Below, one piece after another: positions 48,420 to 58,391 of a DNA stretch of 64,000 bases (position 1 is the stretch's first letter; each line of letters opens with the position of its first letter). This stretch comes from Amycolatopsis vastitatis (lineage in GTDB: Bacteria > Actinomycetota > Actinomycetes > Mycobacteriales > Pseudonocardiaceae): the NCBI RefSeq assembly GCF_002234595.1, contig NZ_NMUL01000065.1, forward strand, positions 1-64,000. The letters are read 5' to 3'. The notes below the pieces were generated by a model, which worked only from the letters and a program-made list of their open reading frames with translations, was not told the DNA's origin and searched no databases. Position numbers and translations under genes: made by a program.

Positions 48420-50846
48420 ATGAGCTTCGACGTCGAGGCGCTGCTGGCCGAGCTCGACCTGGACGCCAAGGCGAGCCTGCTCGCCGGTCAGGACGTCTGG
48501 TCCCTGCCCGCGCTACCCCGGATCGGCCTCGCCTCCCTGGTGCTCTCCGACGGTCCGGTCGGCGTCCGCGGGGTGCGGTGGAGCCCGGACGACCCGTCCG
48601 TGACCCTGCCCAGCCCGACGGCGCTCGCCGCGAGCTGGGACCCGCGGCTGGCCGTGCGCGTCGGCCGCCTGCTCGCGCAGGAGGCCCGGCGCAAGGGCGT
48701 GCACGTGCTGCTCGCGCCCACGGTCAACCTCCAGCGTTCGCCACTGGGCGGCCGCCACTTCGAGTGCTACTCCGAAGATCCGCTCCTCACCGGGATGATC
48801 GGCGCCGGCTACGTCACCGGCGTGCAGGACGGCGGGGTCGCCGTCACGGTCAAGCACTTCGTCGCCAACGACTTCGAGACCGAACGCTTCACCGTCGACG
48901 TCCGCGTCAGTGAACGCGCGCTGCGCGAGCTCTACCTCGCGCCGTTCGAGCTCATCGTCCGGCGGGCGAAGCCGTGGGGGATCATGGCCGCCTACAACAG
49001 CGTCGGCGGTGTCACGATGACCCAGCACGCCGAACTGCTCAACGGCGTGCTGCGCGGGGAATGGGGCTTCGACGGCTTCGTCGTCTCCGACTGGCTGGCC
49101 GCGCGCGACACCGTCGCCTCCGCCAACGGCGGCCTCGACGTCGCGATGCCCGGTCCTCGCACGGTGTTCGGCGAACGGCTCGCCGAAGCCGTGCGCGGCG
49201 GCGAGGTGCCCCCCGACGTCGTCGACGCCATGGTCCGCCGCGTGCTCCTGCTCGCCCACCGGACCGGTGCGCTCGGCGGCACCCCGGTGCCCGGTCAGTC
49301 CAATGTGGATGGTGATGCGCTCGCGCGCGAGGTCGCGCACCGGTCTTTCGTCCTGCTCAGCGACGAAACCGGCCTGCTGCCGCTGCGCGAGCCGCAGAGC
49401 ATCGCGCTCATCGGCACGCTCGCCGCGGACCCGAAGATCCTCGGTGGTGGCAGCGCCACCGTGTTCCCCGATCACGTCGTCTCCCCTCTCGACGGCCTGA
49501 AGGCGGCCGTTCCCCCGGGCACCGAGCTCACGTACGCCCCCGGTGCCGATCCGCGAACGACGCTACCTTCGGCCACCGACAATTTCCGGCTCCGCGCGAC
49601 GGCCCGTGCCGCCGACGGCACCCGATTGGCTGAATTTCCCTTGCGAAAAGCCAGAATCGACTGGATCGGGGAACTGCCGGCCGGGCTCGACATCGCCACG
49701 CTCGCGTCGGTCGAGATCGCCGGCACGTTCCTGCCGGAGGAGAGCGGCACGCACACCTTCGGCGTCACCGGCCCCGGCGACCTCCGCCTCACCGTCGCCG
49801 GCCAGACCCTCTTCGACGGCGTGAACCTGCCGGAGGGCGGGGACATCTTCACGTCCATCATGCAGGTCCACGAACAGCGCCGGGAGATCGAGCTGACCGC
49901 GGGCGAGCCGGTGGCCGTCAGCCTGACCTACTGGATCCCGTCGGAGATGGCGGAGTTCGCGCGGGGCACCTTCGCCTGGGTCACCTTCGCGCTCGGGCAC
50001 CGCGGCCCGGTGCTCGACCCGGACGCCGCGATCGAAGAAGCCGTTGCCCTGGCGGGAAAGTCGGAAGTCGCCGTCGTCGTGGTCGGCACGACCGCCGAGG
50101 TCGAGAGCGAGGGTTTCGACCGGACTTCGCTCGCCTTGCCCGGACGGCAGGACGAACTCGTCACGCGGGTCGCCGAAGCCAACCGGAACACCGTCGTGGT
50201 GGTCAACGCCGGTTCCCCGGTGGAGATGCCGTGGCGGGACGACGTCGCCGCGGTGCTGCTGACCTGGTTCCCCGGCCAGGCCGCCGGTGACGCGCTCGCC
50301 GACGTCCTCTTCGGCCGCGAAGAACCCGGCGGCCGCCTGCCGACGACCTGGCCGGCGAAGCTGGAAGACGCGCCGGTCACCAATGTGACGCCCGAAGAAG
50401 GCGCGCTCGAATACGACGAAGGCGTCTACATCGGCTACAGCGCGTGGGCTCGCAGCGACCGGCAGCCCGCTTACTGGTTCGGCCACGGCCAGGGCTACAC
50501 GACCTGGGCGTACGAAGAGCTCGACGCCTACCCGGACGACGAAGGCGGGGTCCGCGTCCGGGTCCGCGTGCGCAACACCGGGACGCGGCAGGGACGCGAG
50601 GTCGTCCAGCTCTACCTGGCCCCGACGGAACGCGGCGACCGGCCGCACCGCTGGCTCGCCGGGTTCGCGAGCGTCGAAGCCGGCCCCGGCCAGGCCGTCG
50701 AGACCGACGTCGTCATCACGCCGAGGTCGGTCGAAGCCTGGCGCGACGGCTGGCAGCACATCGCGGGCGAGTACGTCCTGGAGGCGTCGCACTCCTACGC
50801 CGATCCGCGGCTGAGCACGCGAGTGGTGCTGCAGAAAATCCGTTGA
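48420..50846 (+). CDS. GH3 beta-glucosidase with PA14 insert, cytoplasmic
   Basis: 808 residues from ATG 48420 (GGAGG 6 bases upstream). The TIM-barrel domain carries the nucleophile D224 in GFVVSDWLAA. The second domain is interrupted at about residues 395-530 by a PA14-like beta insert (ASVEIAGTFLPEESGTHTFGVTGPGDLRLTVAGQ), then continues as VAVVVVGTTAEVESEGFDRTSLALPGRQDELV. A fibronectin-III-like end (GREVVQLYLAP) follows. There is no signal peptide. It likely cleaves imported oligoglucosides. The -35 of the GNAT promoter overlaps its stop codon. Confidence 0.93.
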   Translation: MSFDVEALLAELDLDAKASLLAGQDVWSLPALPRIGLASLVLSDGPVGVRGVRWSPDDPSVTLPSPTALAASWDPRLAVRVGRLLAQEARRKGVHVLLAPTVNLQRSPLGGRHFECYSEDPLLTGMIGAGYVTGVQDGGVAVTVKHFVANDFETERFTVDVRVSERALRELYLAPFELIVRRAKPWGIMAAYNSVGGVTMTQHAELLNGVLRGEWGFDGFVVSDWLAARDTVASANGGLDVAMPGPRTVFGERLAEAVRGGEVPPDVVDAMVRRVLLLAHRTGALGGTPVPGQSNVDGDALAREVAHRSFVLLSDETGLLPLREPQSIALIGTLAADPKILGGGSATVFPDHVVSPLDGLKAAVPPGTELTYAPGADPRTTLPSATDNFRLRATARAADGTRLAEFPLRKARIDWIGELPAGLDIATLASVEIAGTFLPEESGTHTFGVTGPGDLRLTVAGQTLFDGVNLPEGGDIFTSIMQVHEQRREIELTAGEPVAVSLTYWIPSEMAEFARGTFAWVTFALGHRGPVLDPDAAIEEAVALAGKSEVAVVVVGTTAEVESEGFDRTSLALPGRQDELVTRVAEANRNTVVVVNAGSPVEMPWRDDVAAVLLTWFPGQAAGDALADVLFGREEPGGRLPTTWPAKLEDAPVTNVTPEEGALEYDEGVYIGYSAWARSDRQPAYWFGHGQGYTTWAYEELDAYPDDEGGVRVRVRVRNTGTRQGREVVQLYLAPTERGDRPHRWLAGFASVEAGPGQAVETDVVITPRSVEAWRDGWQHIAGEYVLEASHSYADPRLSTRVVLQKIR

Positions 50847-50871
50847 TCACCGCGGGACGCACCCGTAAGGT
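50835..50871 (+). promoter_or_regulatory. WhiB7-like promoter of the leader/GNAT unit
   Basis: AAAAT (50835-50839), 3 bases, TTGATC (50843-50848), 17-base spacer, TAAGGT (50866-50871). An A/T block three bases before the -35 is the hallmark of WhiB7-dependent promoters that drive intrinsic antibiotic resistance in actinobacteria. The -35 overlaps the TGA of the GH3 gene (50844-50846). Confidence 0.6.
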
Positions 50872-50911
50872 CGCCGACGCACCCTCGACCAGGCGAAAGG
50901 AGGTGGGACCG

Positions 50912-50968
50912 ATGATCACGCAACCGATCACGCGCTCCCACCTCGCAGCGAGGGTGCCGGCTGTCTGA
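50912..50968 (+). CDS. 18-residue leader peptide (upstream ORF)
   Basis: ATG 50912 to TGA 50966-50968 encodes MITQPITRSHLAARVPAV. It has a very strong ribosome-binding site, AAAGGAGGTGG, 8 bases upstream, stronger than that of most genes here. Its TGA ends immediately before a hairpin that covers the GNAT ribosome-binding site. Bases 50900-50908 of its own binding site can pair perfectly with 50936-50944 inside it. The arrangement is that of a translational attenuator; the peptide itself is not recognised. Too short for standard gene callers. Confidence 0.6.
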   Translation: MITQPITRSHLAARVPAV

Positions 50969-50988
50969 CCGGGAGCGCGTACTCCCGG
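50969..50988 (+). promoter_or_regulatory. Attenuator hairpin before the GNAT gene
   Basis: CCGGGAG (50969-50975) pairs with CTCCCGG (50982-50988) around six bases. The right arm overlaps the GNAT ribosome-binding site CCGGAAGGA, and the left arm begins right after the leader stop codon. A ribosome finishing or stalled at the leader end would open it. Confidence 0.6.
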
Positions 50989-50998
50989 AAGGATTTCC

Positions 50999-51901
50999 GT
51001 GACCGAACTGGTCATCCGCCCGCTCGAAGCGGGCGAAGAAGCACTGTTCACCTCCCTGCCCGACCGCGGTCTCGTCGGCCGCACGCTGCTCGGCGACGAC
51101 TTCGCCGAGATGGCGGCGAAGGGCGAGTACCGGCCGGAGTGGACGTGGGTCGCCTTGCGCGACGACGTCGTCGTGGCCCGCGCCGCCTGGTGGGCCAAGC
51201 CCGGCGACGCGACCCCGATCGCCCTGGACTGGTTCGACTTCACCGATTTCGACGCGGGCGTCCACCTGTTGAAGACGGCGCCGCTGCGCGCGGAGTACTC
51301 GCTGACCACGCCGCCGGCGTGGGAGGCCGATCCGGACGTCGCGCGCGAGGTGAACGTCCGGGTCGAAGCGGCCGAGAAGGCGGGCTACCGCAAGCTCGTC
51401 GAGCGCTACCGGTTCCGCTGGACCCCGGAAAACGGCCTGCCGGAACGGCCGGGCAGGCTCGAGTTCCGGCCGGAGCCGGACGACGACGTCATCCTCGACG
51501 TCTTCAAGCGGGTGCACGCCGGCAGCCTCGACGCGCACGTGCGGAAGACCGTCGAGGAGCACGGCCTCGACGCGGCCGCGCAGGAGGACCTCGACATCAT
51601 GCGGTGGATGCCGGGTCCGCGGGACTGGTGGCGGCTGGCGTACACGCGTGAAGGCGAGCTGGTCGGGCTCACCCTGCCGACCCGCAACGTCTACGACCCG
51701 GTCGTCGGTTACGTCGCCGTGGTGCCGGAGCACCGCGGAAACGGCTACGCCTACGACCTGCTCGTCGAGGCGACGCACGACCTCGTCTCCTACGGCGCGG
51801 ACCGGATCGTCGCGGCCACCGACGTCGACAACGTCCCGATGGCGAAGGCCTTCGCGAAGGCGGGCTACCCGGTGACGCAGCACCGCATCGACCTCGTCTG
51901 A
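50999..51901 (+). CDS. GNAT-family N-acetyltransferase with regulated leader
   Basis: 300 residues from GTG 50999 (GGAAGGA 5 bases upstream). Two GNAT-like halves are visible. The second has the acetyl-CoA loop VVPEHRGNGYAYDLLVEATH (about residues 240-260) and the final AATDVDNVPMAKAFAKAGYPVTQ. The first half lacks a good CoA loop. Similar two-domain GNATs include aminoglycoside- and peptide-modifying enzymes. The WhiB7-like promoter and leader peptide suggest induction by ribosome-targeting drugs, and hence a resistance or detoxification role; this is inference. A long hairpin follows the stop by 3 bases. Confidence 0.85.
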   Translation: MTELVIRPLEAGEEALFTSLPDRGLVGRTLLGDDFAEMAAKGEYRPEWTWVALRDDVVVARAAWWAKPGDATPIALDWFDFTDFDAGVHLLKTAPLRAEYSLTTPPAWEADPDVAREVNVRVEAAEKAGYRKLVERYRFRWTPENGLPERPGRLEFRPEPDDDVILDVFKRVHAGSLDAHVRKTVEEHGLDAAAQEDLDIMRWMPGPRDWWRLAYTREGELVGLTLPTRNVYDPVVGYVAVVPEHRGNGYAYDLLVEATHDLVSYGADRIVAATDVDNVPMAKAFAKAGYPVTQHRIDLV

Positions 51902-51904
51902 ACC

Positions 51905-51950
51905 GTCGTGATTGGCAAGGCGGGTTAGAACCCGCCTTGCCACTCACGGC
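51905..51950. terminator. Hairpin after GNAT gene (GTGAGTG family)
   Basis: Arms 51905-51926 and 51929-51950 pair along 22 positions with one mismatch and one G-U. The outer arm GCCACTCACGGC is shared with the elements at 1 and 14653, but the core (GGCAAGGCGGGTT) is different. It starts 3 bases after the GNAT stop. Confidence 0.75.
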
Positions 51951-51997
51951 CACCGGCGCTACCGTCGCTAGAGCGATCTATCAAATCGGGGGCCGTG

Positions 51998-52423
51998 ATG
52001 GACAAGGGGCTGGCTGCACTTCGGGTGATCTTGGGCTTCTCGCTGGTCAGCACGACGATCCACTATGCCCACAACACGATCCGCGTCGCCGACTACCCAC
52101 AGTTGCCAGGTGTCCCCACGCTCGCCGCGGGGATCGTCGTCGCCTTCGGCTGGGTGCTCTTCACGACGTTCGGCTGGTTCGGCTACCGCGCGTACCGGCA
52201 AGGCCGCTACCCGCAGGCGCTCGCGTTCCTCTTGGTCTATTCGCTGGCGGGGATGATCACCCTCGGTCACTTCCTGACCGGCATCCCCCGGATTCCGCCG
52301 TTCTTCTTCGCGACGATTTTCACCGACGCCGCCGCGGGCCTGGCGCTCTGGGTGTTCCTGACCTGGGCGTGGGCGACGGTCAACCGAGTGACCTCGCGAG
52401 ATCAAGTTTCTACAGAACATTGA
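51998..52423 (+). CDS. Small four-helix membrane protein
   Basis: 141 residues from ATG 51998 (GTG 51995 possible). Four hydrophobic segments are visible: GLAALRVILGFSLVSTTIHYA, LAAGIVVAFGWVLFTTFGWFGY, ALAFLLVYSLAGMITLGHFLTG and FFFATIFTDAAAGLALWVFLTWAW. I know no function for it. It is bounded upstream by a terminator, and its stop overlaps the -35 of the boxC promoter, so it is a stand-alone gene. Confidence 0.75.
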   Translation: MDKGLAALRVILGFSLVSTTIHYAHNTIRVADYPQLPGVPTLAAGIVVAFGWVLFTTFGWFGYRAYRQGRYPQALAFLLVYSLAGMITLGHFLTGIPRIPPFFFATIFTDAAAGLALWVFLTWAWATVNRVTSRDQVSTEH

Positions 52424-52448
52424 CCTCCGTCTGACTCGTGTAGACAAT
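52420..52448 (+). promoter_or_regulatory. Promoter of the box operon (leaderless)
   Basis: TTGACC (52420-52425), 17 bases, GACAAT (52443-52448). The GTG of boxC begins 8 bases after the -10, so transcription should start at or just before the start codon and the mRNA be leaderless. Confidence 0.6.
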
Positions 52449-52455
52449 CGGGAGA

Positions 52456-54075
<1,620 letters not shown>

Positions 54076-54080
54076 CGCAG

Positions 54081-55502
54081 ATGCCCGAGAAGATCGACTA
54101 CGACGCCAAGATCCCCAACAACGTCAACCTCTCCGAGGACCGGCGGCTGCAGCGCGCGCTGGAGGGCTGGCAGCCGAAGTTCATGCACTGGTGGGGCGAG
54201 ATGGGCCCGACGCTCGAGACCCAGGGCGTCTACCTGCGCACCGCGGTCAGCGTCGGCCGCGAGGGCTGGGCGCACTTCGACCACGTCAACGTCCCCGACT
54301 ACCGCTGGGGAATCTTCCTCGCCGAGCGCGACCCCGACCGGCGGATCGCCTTCGGCGAGCACCAGGGCGAGCCGGTCTGGCAGCAGGTGCCCGGCGAGTA
54401 CCGCGCCGACCTGCAGCGGCTGATCGTCATCCAGGGCGACACCGAACCGGCGTCGGTCGAGCAGCAGAAACTCCTCGGGCTCACCGCGCCGAGCCTGTAC
54501 GACCTGCGCAACCTGTTCCAGGTCAACGTCGAAGAAGGCCGTCACCTGTGGGCGATGGTGTACCTGCTGCACGCCTACTTCGGCCGCGAAGGCCGTGACG
54601 AGGCCGAAGGGCTCCTGCTGCGCAACTCCGGCAGCCCGGACGCGCCGCGCATCCTCGGCGCGTTCAACGAGGAGACCGCCGACTGGCTGGCGTTCTACAT
54701 GTTCACCTACTTCACCGACCGCGACGGGAAGTACCAGCTCGGCACGCTCAAGGAAAGCTCCTTCGACCCGCTCTCGCGTACGTGCGAGTTCATGCTCAAA
54801 GAAGAAGCGCACCACATGATGGTCGGCACCACCGGCGTCGACCGCGTGGTGATCCGCAGCGCCGAGCTGATCCGCGAGCACGACACCTACGACATCGGGC
54901 CGCACGGCGGCATCCCCCTGGAAATCATCCAGAAGTACATCAACTTCCACTACACCGTGTCGCTGGACCTGTTCGGCAGCGAGACGTCGACGAACGCGGC
55001 GAACTACTACACCGCCGGGCTCAAGGGCCGCTGGCAGGAGACCCGCCGCAAGGACGACCACAAGCTCACCGGGGACGCCCGCACCATCGAGCGGCCGAAC
55101 GGCGACGGCACGTGGACGACCGAGGAGCTGCAGGCCATCCTGCTGCTCAACCTCGACCTGCGCAGCGAGTACGTGGCCGACTGCCAGACCGGCGTGAAGC
55201 GCTGGAACAAGATCCTCTCCGACGCCGGCATCGACTTCACGTTCCGGTTGCCGCACCCTGGCTTCAACCGCGAAGTGGGCATAAACTCCGGCCACCACGT
55301 CACTCCCGACGGCACCATCGTCGACGAGGCGACCTGGGAGGCCGGCAAACGCAAGTGGCTGCCCACGACCGAGGACCTCACGTTCGTCCGCTCGCTGATG
55401 CACCCGGTGTACGAGCGGGGCAAGATCGCGAGCTGGGTCGCGCCGCCGCGGCAGGGCATCAACGGGAAGCCCTTCGACTACGAGTACGTGTACCTCACGT
55501 AG
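54081..55502 (+). CDS. boxB: BoxB, benzoyl-CoA 2,3-epoxidase oxygenase subunit
   Basis: 473 residues from ATG 54081. It is a diiron oxygenase that epoxidises benzoyl-CoA using O2. Iron ligands are visible in the four-helix core: E in NVEEGRHLWAMVYLL (ExxH) and E in FMLKEEAHHMMVG (ExxH), with a further carboxylate in FNEETADWLAFYM. Family signature GIPLEIIQKYINFHYTVSLDLFGSETSTNAANYY is present. It needs electrons from the reductase BoxA, whose gene is not within this window. Confidence 0.95.
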   Translation: MPEKIDYDAKIPNNVNLSEDRRLQRALEGWQPKFMHWWGEMGPTLETQGVYLRTAVSVGREGWAHFDHVNVPDYRWGIFLAERDPDRRIAFGEHQGEPVWQQVPGEYRADLQRLIVIQGDTEPASVEQQKLLGLTAPSLYDLRNLFQVNVEEGRHLWAMVYLLHAYFGREGRDEAEGLLLRNSGSPDAPRILGAFNEETADWLAFYMFTYFTDRDGKYQLGTLKESSFDPLSRTCEFMLKEEAHHMMVGTTGVDRVVIRSAELIREHDTYDIGPHGGIPLEIIQKYINFHYTVSLDLFGSETSTNAANYYTAGLKGRWQETRRKDDHKLTGDARTIERPNGDGTWTTEELQAILLLNLDLRSEYVADCQTGVKRWNKILSDAGIDFTFRLPHPGFNREVGINSGHHVTPDGTIVDEATWEAGKRKWLPTTEDLTFVRSLMHPVYERGKIASWVAPPRQGINGKPFDYEYVYLT

Positions 55503-55510
55503 GAGGACTG

Positions 55511-57058
55511 GTGCCGACAGCGTTCAACGCCGCGGAGTACCTGCTCTCGGCCGGGCATCCGGACGCGACCGCGGTCGTCTCGCCCCGCCGTTCGCTCACC
55601 TACGCCGAGCTGGCGGCCGAGTCCCGCCGCGTCGCCGGCGGCCTGGCCGAAATCGGCGTGCGGCCCGAAGAACGCGTCATGTTCTGCATGGTCGACGACG
55701 TCGAGCTGCTCACCGGCATCCTCGGCGCGATGCTGGCCGGCGCGGTCGCCGTGCCGGTCTCGACCATGGTCACCGGGCTGGAGCTGGGCCAGATGCTCGC
55801 CGACTCGCGGGCGCGCGTGCTGTGCGTGTCCGGGGAGTTCGCCGGGCAGGCGGTGACCGCGCTCGGGCTCGCACCCGAGGTCACCGACGTCGTGCTCGAC
55901 CGGGCCGACGCGGCCGGGATCGCCGCCCGGACGCACGACTGGTCCACTTTGGATGGATCTCTCCTAAGTGGACATACGTGGGAGGATTCGCCCGCGTTGT
56001 GGCTGTACACGTCGGGGACGACGGGACAGCCGAAGGGCGCGATGCACCGCCACGCCAGCATCCGCGCGGTCTGCGAGACGTACGCCCGCGACGTGCTGGC
56101 GGCCTCGTCCGCGGACCGGTTCCTGTCGGTGCCGAAGCTCTTCTTCGCCTACGGGCTGGGGAATTCCTGCTTCTTCCCGCTCGGCGTGGGCGGCACGACC
56201 CTGCTGGAGTCGTCGCGGCCGACGCCCGCGTTGTTCGCGCGACGCGCTCGCGAAGAGCGGCCGTCGTTGTTCTTCGCCGTGCCGACGTTCTACGCGGCGC
56301 TGCTCGCCAGCGACGTCCCGGACGACTCGTTTTCCTCGGTGCGGTACGCGGTTTCGGCCGGCGAGCCGTTGCCCGCGTCGCTGTTCGAACGGTTCCGCGC
56401 CCGGTTCGGGCTGGAGATCCTCGACGGCATCGGGTCCACCGAGGCCCTGCACATCTTCTTGTCGAACCGGCCCGGCCAGGTGCGGCCGGGCAGCACCGGC
56501 GTCCCGGTGCCCGGGTACGACGTCCAGCTCCGCGACGAAGCGGGCGCGGTGATCGACGTCGCCGGCCGGCCGGGTGAGCTGTTCGTGGCCGGGCCGTCGA
56601 CGGCGACCGGTTACTGGGCCCGTTACGACGCGACGAAGCTGGTGTTCCAGGGCGAGTGGCTGCGGACCGGCGACAGTTACGTGCGGAACGAGGACGGCAC
56701 CTACAGCTGCCTCGGCCGGTTCGGCGACATGCTGAAGGCGGGCGGGATCTGGGTGTCACCGTCCGAAGTGGAGGAACGGCTGCGGCAGCACCCGGCGGTG
56801 GCGGAGGTCGCGGTCGTCGCCGCGCCGGACGCCGACGGGCTCGACAAGCCCGTGGCGTGCGTGGTGGCCGCGCCCGGCTTCGCGGTGGACCCGGCGGAGC
56901 TGATCGAGTTCTGCCGCGAGGGGCTCGCGGCGTTCAAGCGCCCGCGAGGCGTGGTCGAGCTGGCCGAACTGCCGAAGACGGCGACCGGCAAGATCCGGCG
57001 GAACGTGATCCGCGAGCAGGTCCGCGACGCGTTGCGGGTGGTGGCTCCCCACCCATGA
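55511..57058 (+). CDS. bclA: Benzoate-CoA ligase
   Basis: 515 residues from GTG 55511 with AGGAGG 4 bases upstream. It is an ANL-superfamily adenylate-forming enzyme: P-loop LYTSGTTGQPKGAMHRH (about residue 160), GIGSTEALHIFLSNRPGQVRPGSTG, the TGDSYVRNEDG hinge region and the C-terminal lysine in LPKTATGKIRRN. KLFFAYGLGNSCFFPLGVGGT is typical of the benzoate-CoA ligase branch. It makes benzoyl-CoA, the substrate of BoxB. It overlaps the next gene by ATGA. Confidence 0.92.
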   Translation: MPTAFNAAEYLLSAGHPDATAVVSPRRSLTYAELAAESRRVAGGLAEIGVRPEERVMFCMVDDVELLTGILGAMLAGAVAVPVSTMVTGLELGQMLADSRARVLCVSGEFAGQAVTALGLAPEVTDVVLDRADAAGIAARTHDWSTLDGSLLSGHTWEDSPALWLYTSGTTGQPKGAMHRHASIRAVCETYARDVLAASSADRFLSVPKLFFAYGLGNSCFFPLGVGGTTLLESSRPTPALFARRAREERPSLFFAVPTFYAALLASDVPDDSFSSVRYAVSAGEPLPASLFERFRARFGLEILDGIGSTEALHIFLSNRPGQVRPGSTGVPVPGYDVQLRDEAGAVIDVAGRPGELFVAGPSTATGYWARYDATKLVFQGEWLRTGDSYVRNEDGTYSCLGRFGDMLKAGGIWVSPSEVEERLRQHPAVAEVAVVAAPDADGLDKPVACVVAAPGFAVDPAELIEFCREGLAAFKRPRGVVELAELPKTATGKIRRNVIREQVRDALRVVAPHP

Positions 57059-57909
57059 TCGACGGCCGGTTCGTGGTCGACGCGCATGTCCACGCGCCTC
57101 GGCTGCCGACGCTCAAACCCGCTTGGCTGCAGTGGGCGCACGACTTCGCGGGGTCGTACCCGTGGCGTTCGGTGTACTCGGCGGACGGCGTGGTGATCCC
57201 CGCGGCGATGGACGAGCTGATGGAGTCCGAAGGCGTCGACCGGGTGCTGCTGTTCTGCGAATACAGCCCACGGGCGACCGGAATTCAGCCGATCGAGGAC
57301 AACCTGGCCCTGGTTTCGCACAATCCGACGCGGTTCCGCCTGGTCGCGAACGTCAACCCGTACCTGCACCACCCGGCGGCTTCGGAGGTCGCGCGGCAGC
57401 TGGACCTCGGTGCGGTGGCGCTCAAGATCCACGCGGTGCACGGCGCGTTTTCCCCGGCGGACAAGGAGCTGTACCCGGTCTACCAGCTTTGCCTCGAGCG
57501 CGGGGTGCCGGTGATCCTCCACTCCGGGACGTCGAGTTTTCCCGGTTCCCGCACCAGTTTCGGCAATCCCGAGCTGCTGTCCGATGTGGTCGAAGACTTC
57601 CCGTCGCTGCAGTTCGTCTTCGCCCACGGCGGCCGGGGCTGGTGGTACGACGTGGCGGCGTTCCTGGCTTTGGCGCGGGACAACGTGTGGCTGGACCTCG
57701 CCGGGCTGCCGCCGAAGAAGCTGCCGGAGTACTACCGGCGGTTCGACTTCCCGCGGCTGGCCGGGAAGTTCGTCTTCGGGACCGACTGGCCGGGGGTGCC
57801 GGGCGTGGCCGCGAACGTCCGGGCGCTGGCGGAGCTGGGGCTGCCGGAGGACGTGCTGAGCGGGGTGCTGTCGGGGAACGCGATCAAGCTGATGCCGTCA
57901 CTGGCCTAG
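57055..57909 (+). CDS. Amidohydrolase-family protein at the end of the box operon
   Basis: 284 residues from ATG 57055. It is a metal-dependent amidohydrolase of the ACMSD-like branch: HVHAP near the start, ALKIHAVHGAF, VILHSGTSSFPGSR, FVFAHGGRGWWYD and the closing FGTDWPGVPG carry the usual H, H, H, D ligands. Its coupling to the benzoate ligase gene suggests a role in aromatic acid turnover, perhaps releasing benzoate from an ester or amide or acting on a ring-cleavage product. The exact reaction is not known. A terminator follows. Confidence 0.85.
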   Translation: MIDGRFVVDAHVHAPRLPTLKPAWLQWAHDFAGSYPWRSVYSADGVVIPAAMDELMESEGVDRVLLFCEYSPRATGIQPIEDNLALVSHNPTRFRLVANVNPYLHHPAASEVARQLDLGAVALKIHAVHGAFSPADKELYPVYQLCLERGVPVILHSGTSSFPGSRTSFGNPELLSDVVEDFPSLQFVFAHGGRGWWYDVAAFLALARDNVWLDLAGLPPKKLPEYYRRFDFPRLAGKFVFGTDWPGVPGVAANVRALAELGLPEDVLSGVLSGNAIKLMPSLA

Positions 57910-57919
57910 TGGGACGCAC

Positions 57920-57951
57920 GCGGGGGTGCCGATTACCGGTGGCACCCCCGC
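57920..57951. terminator. Hairpin after the box operon
   Basis: GCGGGGGTGCC (57920-57930) pairs perfectly with GGCACCCCCGC (57941-57951) around ten bases. It lies between the box operon and the convergent VOC gene and can serve both. Confidence 0.75.
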
Positions 57952-57963
57952 GCCCCCAGAGGC

Positions 57964-58344
57964 TCAGCCCATGACCTCGTGCAGGCAAAGCACGTTGCCT
58001 TCGGAGTCGTTGAACCACGCCGCCCGCTCCTTGCCCATCTGGGCGATGTGGTCGACCGTCTTCAGACCTTCCATCTCGAAGTCCTGGAACCGCACGCCGC
58101 GGTCCTCCAAGGCTCTGACTTCGGCAGGCAGATCGCCGACTTCGAAGCTCAGTGCCGTGTTCTCGCTCTGCGTGCCGTCCGGCATCTGGCGGAGGCCGAT
58201 CGCTCCGCCTGCCGCCGCGAAGTACAGGGTTCCGTCCTCGCCGCGTCCCGTCTGTTTCAGGCCGAGGGCGTCGGTGTAGAAGTGGCCGGCGCGTTCGCTG
58301 TCGGTCACCGGGAGCATCGTCGTGATGGTCGATTCGGTCAGCAT
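57964..58344 (-). CDS. VOC-family protein (glyoxalase-like), MarR-linked
   Basis: 126 residues from ATG 58344; ATG 58353 is possible. The single VOC module TTMLPVTDSERAGHFYTDALGLKQTGRGEDGTLYF is followed by LSFEVGDLPAEVRALEDRGVRF and ends in ERAAWFNDSEGNVLCLHEVMG. The metal glutamates and histidines are poorly conserved, as in bleomycin-binding or ligand-binding members. It follows the marR gene by 47 bases on the same strand and probably belongs to its regulon. Confidence 0.8.
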   Translation of the reverse strand: MLTESTITTMLPVTDSERAGHFYTDALGLKQTGRGEDGTLYFAAAGGAIGLRQMPDGTQSENTALSFEVGDLPAEVRALEDRGVRFQDFEMEGLKTVDHIAQMGKERAAWFNDSEGNVLCLHEVMG

Positions 58345-58391
58345 GCCCCTCATGGTGCGCCGCCGGGCGCACCGCTGTGACCTCGACTTTT

